A stretch of DNA of 37,500 bases from Penium margaritaceum. Taxonomy: Eukaryota > Streptophyta > Zygnematophyceae > Desmidiales > Peniaceae. This document shows positions 19,224-29,174 of the stretch, one piece after another (the stretch's first letter is position 1; the number at the start of each line of letters is the position of its first letter). The notes under the pieces are model-generated. The model saw only the letters and a program-made list of their open reading frames with translations, searched no databases and was not told the DNA's origin. The stretch spans positions 6,227-43,726 of the forward strand of contig SZWC01004765.1 in assembly GCA_023375785.1 (NCBI GenBank), written 5' to 3'. A program made the translations under genes and the position numbers.

Positions 19224-21343
19224 AATAACGACAAAAAAAGGGAATCGTCCAACGAATACTGCCGCAGCAACATCAGCTTGCATAGCAACAATAGCCGTAT
19301 CAAGCGAAGTTGCAATGACTACATAGTGCGGCGACTGCGCCAGCGCTTGCAGTTTTGCCTTCTCAGCCGCCAGTGCACTGTGCGTTGGCGGCGATCTCCA
19401 CTTCGAGACGCATCCTATATCGGCATCTTCTTGGGGCTCGAGCATTGTTGTGCGCACTTCACCCCGTAGGATCGACGGCGTATCTGAGTCTTACCATGTT
19501 CGACGGCTGGGTTGTTTATCGCTTGGAGTAGCAGCCACACCTGTAGCCGCCACCCCTTCTTGTCTTAGAGCAGTCTTTGCTGTATTAGTGGCAGCAGCAT
19601 TAGTGGCTGTAGGTAGTCAGATTCTAGTCTCCGGGCGTGTTGTGGTAGTGCAGCTCTTCCCGTCTGGTCACGTTTGCTGACTCGAACGCCGTGACCTCCA
19701 AGAGTGATTGTACCTACAGGCCTAATTCTCTCCCGTGGCTTGGTGTTACCACCGGGAGTAGGTGCCCTTGGTACCTATCCATCGTCTAGCGCACGAAATG
19801 AGTGCGTGGACATCTGAGCAGGCGCCCTGCGCGTTCACCTGCTACTACTATGGTGATGGAGGTCATGGTTGGCGTCGCTGTTGGACGTGCCCTCCCTGCT
19901 GGCATCCCCCTTGGCTATAGCCTCGTCCGAGCCTGCATCCTCCACAGCATACGGATCTGCCGGCGTTGGTAGATCCCCTAGTTGGACCTCTGGCGAGCAT
20001 GTTTGCTGAGATCCATGGCCTCCGACAGACGGTGCAGCGGCTTTCTGACCTCGTCGTCACTGAGCGTGCTTGTGCTACTCGTTTTTTGACGGCCTCTTCG
20101 ATCACATCTCCTCCATCCTCTCCTCCTTCCTCATCCAACGGTGTACCTTCAACTCCACCTGCCAGCGAGTCCCAGGTTTCCATCATCCTTTCGATCCTCA
20201 ACTCTGCTACGACCATGACGCCACCTCGTGATGACACGTCTTCATGCAGTCGTTCTAGTCGAGTGACTCTCCGACGTCGGTGCCAGCGCTCCGCACGCCG
20301 TGCTTGCACCAGTTTTGACACATCCTCCACCTCCTTGGCCTCCGTTGATGCACCTATCAAGGGGGAAGGTGGTCACCGTGCATTGCCCGACGTGACTGTA
20401 GCGACAGGATCCACACTCGCGCAGGACCGTGGTGCTCGAGCATCAGCTCAGGCAGACTCAGATGATACGGTGACAGCACATGGCGTGGAGTCCCATCTCG
20501 ACATGGCGTTCATGGTGGAGACTTCTGTGTCATTGAGCTCGACTTCCACGTTCAGGCTGGATCCAGGTCTTCCACAGCAGCATGTTGCATCGGGAGGAGT
20601 GCAGGTGCCGCGTGCTTGGGCGGTGCCACTCGCGACTCCGACCGGTGGCGGCCAGGCGGTGGCATAGGAGTATTGTGTGGATCGAGATGCCCCACACGGA
20701 TCTTTGCGGCCTTTGGCGCACGAGATTCACAACAGTACGACAACAGTCGTAGTGCATGAGCAGAGTTGGCCGGTTGGTCTTTTGGGGGTTGAGGTATTCT
20801 TGAGAGCAGCAGTTGTGAGAGGTGTCATTGGGACACGTGCTACAGCAGATCAGCAGGCTTCACCATGTCAACTGCGCTACCTAAGCACCAGCTCCAGTAT
20901 GAGGAGTCATCCATGTTCCCTGAATCTATGTCCCGTGTACAGGACGGAGCACCAACACAAATGATGGAGTCAGATGGTGGTCTTCGCTCCATTATTGAGC
21001 AGGTGGCAGCGACCAGCATTCCCGGTAAGACAGTGCGTGAGTGCCAGCTCCGTTTGTTGGTCGCTTTGACGAGCATTGTCGAGCCGGAGCCCTGCACACT
21101 TGCGTCTAGTACGGCGGCAGTCGAGGAACAGATCCATACATGCAGATGGAGTCACCTCGTCAGCAGGAGCTGAGTTCTGCCCCCTCAGTTTCACATGTTG
21201 GTAACCCTACCGATCACATAGACACCGAGAGTGGCAGGTGCAGCACGGATGACGTTTCCACATGCTCCATAGACTCTGAAAGCTCATCCTTCTTGTTCTT
21301 TCTTAGCATGCGACCACTCACTCCTCGTGTGACAGATACGAAT
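19224..21343 (+). other. Middle part of the pol-less outer element
   Basis: This sequence belongs to the outer element and lies between the copia (duplication TAGAG) and the minus-strand gypsy (duplication TGTGG). It holds broken frames, including the gag-like frame described separately and weaker ones at 20677-20964 and 20865-21173. No protease, reverse transcriptase, RNase H or integrase motif is visible on either strand. Confidence 0.7.
19840..20667 (+). pseudogene. Gag-like frame with a damaged CCHC knuckle
   Basis: At 19840-19881 the frame reads CYYYGDGGHGWRRC. This fits a retroviral CX2CX4HX4C knuckle with the second Cys replaced by Tyr, one base away. After a stop, the same frame opens at 19966 for 233 codons. 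It begins with a segment that could form a coiled coil (MFAEIHGLRQTVQRLSDLVV), followed by Ser/Thr/Pro-rich sequence without a known domain. A frame at 19450-19680 is in the same phase. A remnant of Gag in an element that lacks pol is the best reading. An unrelated captured gene is possible, and the function of the C-terminal part is unknown. Confidence 0.45.
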
Positions 21344-21348
21344 TGTGG

Positions 21349-22102
21349 TATGAGAGTGGGTGCTTCCTAGAGATTTAGCCTTGGTGTGTGGAGAGCACAG
21401 TCGCAGAGGAAAGGTAGACTTGGAGATGTCTGGAAGCCAGAGCTAGAAAATACAGGTTAATGAGATTGAATTAAATACAGGGTATTTATACTTTCCGGCC
21501 GGCTAAATCTGGCCTTAGCCTGCTCCTCTCCTAGCTTGCTACAACAAGCTACTTGCCCCTCAAACTGGTGCCCTACCTGCACCTAATTCTTAGTGCGAGA
21601 AATGACTGGCTGTCAATCGTCTCGATCGACGGTCCATCTTGTCACGCAGCGAGCTGTCGTGTTAGCTTGACGCCTCTTGGCGGTGGCTGCGGTCGCAGTG
21701 TTGTGCACGCCACCAGGAGTGCTGTGACCGTCTCGCGGTCGCAGCCACCATGTTTGCTGTCGCAGTGGACCGCGTCTGTTGCCGGGAGCTCCTGGCGGTG
21801 CGCTCCCCTCGGCGGATAGCATATTCGTTACTCTACTCGCCAAGGGGACAAAAGCCACCCTCGCGTGGCGCTTACGGAACGCCGCAAGGGGGTTCGCGCG
21901 AAACAGCCCCCTAGCGCCGGCGTGAACCCCACTCCGGCGCTCGCTCGCGCGCTCGCTCCCCCTCCTCCTCCTTGTATCCGCGGTCGAGCGGAGGTAAGAT
22001 CGACCACAAGCAGGATTTGTGAAAAACGGAGAAAGGTCCACGTGCTCCCAAAAGTTGGACGTGGCCCAATGTGTGCCACAAAAAGAGGGGCACTTCGTTA
22101 CA
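21349..22102 (-). mobile_element. 3' LTR of the nested gypsy chromovirus (minus strand)
   Basis: Pairs with 25684-26437 over the same 754 bp. In plus orientation the ends read TATGAG...GTTACA here and TGTGAG...GTTACA in the partner. It is preceded by TGTGG (21344-21348), and the same five bases follow the partner (26438-26442), giving the target duplication. A TATA-like TATAAATA reads on the minus strand at 21482-21491. The two LTRs are visibly diverged (several differences per 50 bp in places), so the insertion is old. Confidence 0.92.
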
Positions 22103-22118
22103 TTTAATCCCCCCGTCG
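22103..22118 (-). promoter_or_regulatory. Polypurine tract of the nested gypsy element
   Basis: The minus strand reads ACGGGGGGATTAAA directly before the LTR start TGTAACG. Confidence 0.7.
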
Positions 22119-24467
22119 GAGGCGTGACGTCCTGGCGCGCCTGAGGTACTCCTGGAGAACACTGTCGGTATCCCCAACGTGGAAGTTGGCCTCTAGCTCC
22201 CAAGAGTTGTTCTCCGCCGGGTTCCCCTTCCAGTGCACTAGAAACGCACGCTGTCGTCCCCTCTGGCGGTCCACCAGAATCTTCTCCACCTCAAACTCCT
22301 CACTTCCTTCGACGTGGACAGTAGGAGGTTGAGTTGTCCCGCGACTATGGAAGAATGTATTGGGGTTGCGGTAGGCATGAAGCAGGGAGATGTGGAACAC
22401 CAAATGGATGGTGTAGTATGCTGGCAGCTCCAGCTTGTATGAAATGGCGGATCGCTTTTCCGGAATGCGGAACGGACCCACCCATCACGGTTTTAGCTTG
22501 GGACTCCCAAATCACATCAGCTGGAGGCTAGCAGAGTTCAGCATCAACTGATCTCCCTCTTGGAACTCCTCCGCAGAGCGATGCTTATCAGCCTGCTGCT
22601 TGTGCTGCTTCTGTTCCTTCAACAACCGTTGCCGCACCACGTCCCAAGTGGTGGCAAACCCTTCAGCAATCTGGTGCACAGCCAAAAGAGATGTTGCCGT
22701 AGCAAGGGCGGCTGGGCTCCATGGCTGGTGGCCATATACCACCTCAAACGGTGAATTTCCTATTGATCCTGACACCGCTGAGTTGTAGGCAAAATCTGCC
22801 ACTCCGAGCTTCTCCTCCCAACCCTCTCCATCCGGTGGGACCATGCTCCGCAGCATTTGTGGCCCTTTTCCGTGATCCTGCATCAGCATCGCCCCAATGG
22901 CATAGTCGCTTGCGTCCGTCGCCATGACGTACTCCTTAGATGAATCCAGGTGCACCACGACCGGAGCATCACACATTGTAGCCTTGAGCTCGTCGAAGCT
23001 CTTCTGCTCCTCATCGACCCATTCCCACTGGTGATCCTTCCTCAGCAGCTGAGTCAGCGACGCACCCTTCTCTGCGTACCTCCCGATGAATTTTCGGTAG
23101 TAGTTGACAACCCCTAGGAACACCTGGATGTCACGCACGCACTTTGGTGTTGGCCACTGCTTCACTGCTTCCACCTTCTTTGGGTCCATACGAAAACCTT
23201 TGCCGCTCATGATGTGCCCAAGGAACTCCACCTCCCGTTTCTCAAACTCGCACTTGGAGAGCTTCACAAACAGCTTCTCTTTTTGAAGAATGTCCAGCAC
23301 TTGCTGAAGGTGTTGCTGATGCTCTACAAGAGTTCGGGAGTAGATGAGAATGTTGTCGAGGAACACCACCACGAACTGGTCCAAGTGAGGGTGGAAGATC
23401 CTATTCATGAGGCTCATGAACGTTGCAGGAGCGTTGGTCAACCCAAACGGCATCACGAGGTACTCGAAATGGCCGTACCGCATCCGAAACACCGTCTTCT
23501 CCACATCCTCCTCCGTAATCCGGATCTGATGGTACACTGAGCACAAGTCAATGTTGCTTAAGAACTGCGCTCCCCTCAGCTGGCCAAACAGCTCCTTGAC
23601 CCTTGCCAGTGGATACCAGTTCTTGATTGTTGCATTGTTCAGTGCGCGATAGTCCACACACATCCGCAGCTCCCCTATCTTCTTCTTCACAAAGAGGACC
23701 GATGCAGCATAGGGTGACACCGACAGTTTGATGAACCCTTGCTCCGTCAACTCCTCCAATTGCTTCTTCAGCTCACCTAGCTTGTTATCGCTCATGCGAT
23801 AAGCAGCCCGCACCATTGGAGTTGCTCCAAGAATAAGCTCAGTTTTTTGGTCGATGTCCCGCTTCGATGGTAAACCTTTTGGCAACTCAGCACGAAACAC
23901 ATCACTATAGTTGTCCAACACTCCCTTGATGCCCTCAGATAGCTCTGCTATAGGTGCTTCCTGTTGCTCTTCCTCTTGTTGCTTTATCTCCGCTCCCAAA
24001 ACTTTCACCTCTCTAACTGCTCCCTTTCGTCGCACCCACACAAGGTACACTTGGTCCCCCTTGCGCTGACAGCACTTCAGCCGCACATAACTCAACTGTG
24101 GCACCTTACCTGTCTTGGAGTCCTTCTCCTCTGCCCACAATGGCAAAACGATTTTCTCTCTGCATTTCTTCACTTTCACCTTGCTGCGCACCCAATCCAC
24201 AGCAGGATTCCACCGGTGCAGCCAGTCAAGCCCCAGAATGGCGTTTTAGGCATTCATCGGGCACGTGCAAAAGTTCACCTCGCACGACAGCTTTCCCAGA
24301 TGGATCCTCAGAGGCTTCAGAGGCAGTCCGCACTCTAGCTCCCCTTGCACCAACTTGGCCGTAGTTGGCTTCCCAGGTAGCCATGCAAGCCCTAACCTCT
24401 TTGCAAGCTTGTCGCAGAAGAATGAGTGCGATGCGCCGCAATCCAGTAATGCTTCAATCTGATCCAA
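22104..24467 (-). pseudogene. Ty3/gypsy chromovirus pol with large internal deletion
   Basis: A single minus-strand frame starts with a protease (ALLDCGASHSFF near 24440). A TAA stop and ILGLDWLHR follow near 24245. Reverse transcriptase (about 23900-23000) carries VDYRALN, LSNIDL, MPFGLTNAPATF and FLDN (23352-23363). The second catalytic Asp of the FLDD motif is Asn. After EFLGHIMSGKGF the frame reaches the RNase H start (YVMATDASDYAIGAMLMQD). It then jumps near 22858 directly to the integrase C-terminal part (GVADFAYNSAVSGSIGNSPF). The rest of RNase H and the integrase core are gone, without frame loss. Two TGA stops near 22512 and 22480 precede a C-terminal chromodomain (EEFEVEKILVDRQRG near 22300), which in chromoviruses directs insertion to marked chromatin. 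Confidence 0.93.
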
Positions 24468-25326
24468 CAGTTCCCACCACGCGGCTTGCTCTGCTGCTGG
24501 CCTCCTTGCATTGCGTAAATCTCCATGGGGTTCGTTTGTTGGTGTTGTGCTCGCTGTAGATTATTCTCCTGCTGCTCACGATAGCCCCCTCGATGGTAGC
24601 GTAGTGCGTCAACCCGCTCAGCAGTGGGTTGACGCACCACCATCGCCACCATCGCCTGGAACTCCTTGGTTCCACTGAGTGCCAGCGTACGATGAATTTC
24701 TGACTTCAAGCCATCGTGGTACTTGTCTGCCATCTCCGGCTCACTCATGTCGTGAATCTCTGAGCATAACGCCAAGAAACAACGTATGTAATCCTATACC
24801 GAGCCGATCTGCTTCAGCTGCTTCAGCTTGTTGCATGCGACCATGGAGGCGTTCACGAGATCAAATTGATCTCTGATGGCTTGCTCGAAATGCTCCCATG
24901 TCGTTGGCACGCGGGCTTCAGCTTGCACCGTGCCTAGCTTCCACAACACGACATGTTGCACAGCTGTGTTCCCACCTCCACCTCGAGTGGCGAGCATATT
25001 CAGCTGCCTCCACCACTCCAATGCTGCTCCGCGTAGAAGTGTCACTGCAAATGACAGTCGCACATCATTGTCCTCAGGAGGGTGACCCAGAGCCCCAAAG
25101 TAACTTTCATTGTGAACAACCAGGTCCAAATGCTTGCACCCTTGACAGAGGGATTGAACGCTTCTGGAGCCTTTGGCTTTGGTCTTGGCGGACTCCTTGA
25201 CCGGGCCGCCCCAACCTATCCAGCGCTAGTCCCATCTCGCAGGTCAGTCATCTGTCAATTGAGCCGCTCGTTCTCCAGCTTGAGGGCTCCCAGCTCCTCT
25301 ACAATCTGCTGCATGGCCTGCTCCAT
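24392..25326 (-). pseudogene. Gypsy gag (retrotransposon gag family), broken
   Basis: The likely start is ATG at 25326 (MEQAMQQIVEELGALKLENERL), a probable coiled coil. Stops follow in the first frame (TGA after ERLN, TAG before VGAARS), then a one-base shift near 25143. From 25129 the frame carries the gag core, with LSFAVTLLRGAALEWWRQL and TWEHFEQAIRDQFD. A TAG stands where VQDYI would be expected (near 24795), followed by a Gln-rich tail. No CCHC knuckle is visible before the protease. The gag frame overlaps the start of pol by about 76 bp (24392-24467), with pol in the -1 frame. Confidence 0.88.
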
Positions 25327-25668
25327 GGCTCTCAATGACTTTTAGCAACTGGAGATCCAAAACAAAAATGGCAGCATTTTGGCAGCAATCGAAAAATCTT
25401 TCGGCAGCAATTCGGCGGTCTGGGATAAAAATCTGACGTCTTCGAAGTGCGTGGGAGTCACCCGTTGTTTCCTGTGCGCGCACGGTAGGCCGTGTGGACA
25501 CTTTGGAAAATTAGAAATTTTGTCCAGAGGTTGGCTCGTGCGTTGGATTTGAAGTCTAGGCCAGCAATCTCCCTTTCGATCAGCCTCGACGATGTCTGGC
25601 GTAGTCCGTGCCTTTGCTCCTTGACGTTTGGCGAGCTCCAGCAGCGCTTCCGCCCAACGTGTGGCTCT
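25327..25668 (-). other. Leader of the nested gypsy element
   Basis: Untranslated stretch between the primer site (25669-25683) and the gag start. No gene recognised. Confidence 0.6.
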
Positions 25669-25683
25669 GGCTCTTATACCAGA
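25669..25683 (-). promoter_or_regulatory. Primer-binding site of the nested gypsy element
   Basis: The minus strand reads TCTGGTATAAGAGCC, with TGGTATAAGAGC one base from the initiator-Met site TGGTATCAGAGC. It starts directly at the LTR end. Confidence 0.8.
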
Positions 25684-26437
25684 TGTGAGAGTGGGTGCTC
25701 TCTAGAGATTTAGCCTTGGTGTGTGGAGAGCAGAGTCGCAGTGGAAAGATACACTTGGAGATGTCTGAAAGCCAGAGCTGGAAAATACAGGTTAATGAGA
25801 TTGAACTAAGTACAGGGTGTTGATACTGTTCGGCCGGCTAGTCCTGGCCCTAGCCTGCTCCTCTCCTAGCTTGTTACAACAAGCTACTTACTCCTCAAAC
25901 TGGTGCCCTACTTGCACCTAACGCTTAGTGCAAGAAGTGCCTGGCCGTCGATCGTCTGGATCGAAGGTCCATCTTGTCGTGCGGCGAGCCGCCGTGTTAG
26001 CTTGACGCCTCTTGGCGGTGGTTGCGGTCGCCATGTTGCGCATGCTACCGAGAGTACTACGACCGTCGCGCGGTCGCTGCCACCATGTTTGCTGCCGCCG
26101 TTGACCGCGTCTGTAGCCGGGAGCTCCCGGCGGCGCGCTCCCCTCGGTGGATAGCGTATTCGTTATGCTACTCACCGAGGGGGCAAAAGCCACTCTCGCA
26201 TGGCAGTTACGGAACGCTGTGAGGGGATTCGTGCAAAACAGCCCCCTAGCGCCGGCATGAACCCCACGCGGGTGCTCCCTTGCACGCTTGCTCCCCCTCT
26301 TCCTCCTTGTATCCGCGGTCAAGCGGAGGTGAGATCGACCGCGAGCAGGATTTCTGAAAAACGGAAAAAGGTCCACGTGCCCCCAAAAGATGGACGTGGC
26401 CCAATATATGCCAGAGAAAGAGGGGCACTTCGTTACA
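25684..26437 (-). mobile_element. 5' LTR of the nested gypsy chromovirus (minus strand)
   Basis: 754 bp. On the minus strand it begins TGTAACG and ends CTCACA against the primer site. It is followed on the plus strand by the target duplication TGTGG (26438-26442). The TATA-like sequence seen in the other LTR reads TATCAACA here (25817-25826), so the promoter copy of the LTR appears damaged. Confidence 0.92.
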
Positions 26438-26442
26438 TGTGG

Positions 26443-28058
26443 TGTGGATGCGACACCTGCAACTGCATTCGATGTTCCTGTGTCTCAGCACATAAAGAGT
26501 TTGGTTGACCCCCAGGAGGATGCAGTTGCATCAGTCCTAGCAGCTTCAGTAGCATAGATGTAGATGGAGTTGTACTCACGAGTTGTGTAGTCTGCATTTG
26601 CACCATCCAGTGAGGCATAGTTTATCCTCCGCGAGGCAGACATGGGCCACCTCCACATGTCAAAGGCAGATTTTGCTTACGTGCAGGGGCATGTAGTCAT
26701 GCTACAATGGGAGGTGATGGCCGCGCGTGAGCAATTTTGAGAGGAGCGGAGCATCACTTCTATCGGTATGATCCTTCCGCAAGTAGCATCTAGCACACCC
26801 ATACTCGAGGAGGATCTTATACTAGCTCCGAGTATGACGTCCTTTGGAGACACTGCCACAAGAGAGGTGAGCGTGCTTTCGGCTTCCGCCATCGTGACTA
26901 CTGTGGACCCCATTATCCCTCCTCCTTCTTCTTCTGCTACCATCACACACCTTCATCCACTCGACTCACCTACCCTATCGTCATCTTCATTCACGAGTGG
27001 TGATCCGGTTTGTTGCTCCAGCTCTCCTCTTCGAGCAGTACACCCTTGTGTCTCAGGGTGTGCTATCCCGTATCAGAGGCCAACTCTGCCACTTCATCAA
27101 CGCACGCGTGCTACACGCCCATTCCCTTTCCTCTAGCGTACACAGATGCATCAAGGCAGAGCAAAGACAGGAGAGACTGTCAGTTGAGACACTTGGCTGC
27201 CACGCGAGGATTGGTATACCCTAGGTGATGCAGCTACAACGTGAGGAGTCGTAGCCGGAGACACCACTTCGTGTTTGAGGGAGGAAGTCGACTCACATGT
27301 GATAGGGGGAGCTATCTTTGCATGATGGATACAGCACATGACTCATCGCTCAGAATTTGTTCAGCTACAACATCAGCATCACCATTGAGGACATCGCTGC
27401 CAGGTTCATCTGCCCAAGGGGAGTGTTGTGTGGACCTCGACCTGACGCGACGTCATGGGAGATGCATGGCGAGGTCCATGCTCTGTTGTGAGCATCTACA
27501 ACATCCCGCATGTGGCTCATGCTATGTGCCCGCACAGCTGCATGTAGATGGTAGCACCCTGTTGGTCGAGACCCGGACACTAGGTGTGTTGTACGAGTGT
27601 CACAAGGAGACCATATGATTGTGTGTCTTGGTGTGTGGCTATACTGTGTGTGGCATGTGCATGCGAGCTGTTGGTCAAGACCCGGACACGTGGTGCGTTG
27701 CACCCGTGTTACGAGGAGATCCTCCCATGATCTTGTGTTTGGATGATGATACTACTGTGTTGGATTGCTCGTAGCGGTCGAGACCCGGGCCTTGGTACCG
27801 CCAGTATCACGAGGAGACCATCTTGTTGCCTGACATGTGTGTGATGTGCATTACAGTGGTTTGTGCACGTGTGCATCCCTCCTCTCATGGTAGAGACCCA
27901 GACACTTGGTATCATGTGCCAGTGTCTGAAAAGACCTTAGGTGAGTAACAGAGGTGTGTATGTGTATGATTGCCTGGTGCATATTGTGGTCTGGCATACG
28001 ACGTTGTTCCATGCCTTGGTTCATTCGTTCTGGCGTGGACAAGTATGTCAGCCAGGGG
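26443..28058 (+). other. Right part of the pol-less outer element
   Basis: Continues the outer element from the gypsy insertion to its 3' LTR. Frames at 26768-27136 and 27241-27618 are short, and no retroviral domain is recognisable. The last 500 bp carry four copies of a motif that recurs in the LTR. The bases before the LTR (CCAGGGGTAG) are only a weak polypurine tract. Confidence 0.6.
27564..27936 (+). repeat. Array of GGTC-GAGACCCGG...GAGACC motifs upstream of the 3' LTR
   Basis: Four units of about 45-50 bp lie at 27564-27612, 27673-27722, 27776-27819 and 27889-27936, spaced 103-113 bp. Each starts GGTCGAGACCCGGACAC (with changes) and ends near GTGTCACGAGGAGACC. Two more units lie inside the LTR at 28277-28326 and 28423-28471, and both are present in the other LTR. 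Confidence 0.8.
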
Positions 28059-28728
28059 TAGTGTTGGTTTGTGTGGCTTCCACTTGTCAGGACCGACACT
28101 GCCAATTTACCGATATACCCACATTTGGGGTATATGACAGAGGAGGGCGTGACGACACAACGGCCCTCCCGACTGCATCGAGACTTCTCCAACACCTACG
28201 ACAATGCTGGCGAGACGCATTCGATATGTTCCGACAGCCATGTGGGCTTGTCAGGAGGTAGGAGAGTTTTCTCCGTGGTTTGAGACCTGCGTACCAAGTG
28301 GATTGCACCGGTGCGAAGAGGAGACCGGATGGCTGTTGTGGGGCTTCCGATTTTTGCAAAGCCGTTTGTGATGTCTGGAGGTTGATTCCAAGATTTTTTG
28401 GCATTGCTCATATTTTCTTGGTGGTCGAGACCAGGGCACTCGGAGAGCTATTCCGGTGCCTCGAGGAGACCGCCTTTGTTATTTTCATGGTGTATGCAGT
28501 GTGTTCTCCCTGTTGACTCATTTGGGTTCAGAAGGGGTGACAGGGTCTGGTGTTACTAGCTGGCGGCGCCCCTATATAAGCCCGCCAGGGGCTCATTTGT
28601 AAACTCTCCTTGTTCTTTATATTCAGCGTTCCAGACTTAGCCAAATTCTTGCCGTCTTGCATCGCACTCACGCATAGCGCTCATGTTCATTTTTTCATGG
28701 GCGTGCATGCCCCAATTTATTTCCATTT
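28059..28728 (+). mobile_element. 3' LTR of the pol-less outer element
   Basis: 670 bp, matching the 5' LTR (11459-12122) from TGTTGGTTTG to TTCCATTT and followed by the target duplication AAATC (28729-28733). TATA box at 28572-28580. Divergence from the 5' LTR is clear by eye, greater than between the copia LTRs, consistent with this element being older than the copia nested in it. Confidence 0.9.
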
Positions 28729-29163
28729 AAATCTTTATTGCTAGCAAAAAAGTCCTCCTCAGATCAGCGAACATCAAGTTCTGTGGTTGGGATCGTTTGA
28801 CATCAAGCACATTCAAACCCCTGTGGTTGAGCAACTCAAATTCTCGGACACTTTGCAGGTTCATCCGGTGTTCCCTGTCAGTAGACTCAAGCACTCCGGA
28901 AACGCAAGAGCTTCCAGAGCAGATATGTCCCTCCTCTGCCTCCCGTTCAAATGGACGAAGACGTGAAGTATGTCATTGAGGACATCCTCGGCCATCGACG
29001 ACGAGGCAAGACGACGGAGCATCTCGTAAAGTGGCATGGCTACGACGCCCAGCATAACAGCTGGGAACCTTACGCTAATCTTTTAGACGTGGATCATCTC
29101 ATCGATGGCTACTACCATCGTCATTGGGCCACATCTACACGCGCACCGGGACGTTGTGGCTAA
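28729..29163 (+). pseudogene. Old Ty3/gypsy pol, 3' part (integrase end and chromodomain)
   Basis: Starts in the target duplication and continues the frame interrupted at 11458. The next residues (FIASKKVLLRSANIK) are the expected segment after the basic helix of a gypsy integrase. VHPVFPVSRLK near 28860-28895 marks the integrase tail. After a frame change, a chromodomain runs from about 28960 to 29110 (YVIEDILGHRR, EHLVKWHGYD, NSWEPYANL). The chromodomain keeps its aromatic residues (Y, W, W). Several changes of frame show it is dead. Confidence 0.9.
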
Positions 29164-29174
29164 AAGGGGGGGAA
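29162..29174 (+). promoter_or_regulatory. Polypurine tract of the old gypsy element
   Basis: AAAAGGGGGGGAAG follows the chromodomain stop, and the next bases TGTGACATACC look like an LTR start. Confidence 0.75.

Noticed and set aside
21613-22203. 196-codon minus-strand frame in the left gypsy LTR (and its partner at 25918-26376)
   Set aside because: Both lie inside paired LTRs and differ between them by frame-damaging changes, so they are non-coding LTR sequence.
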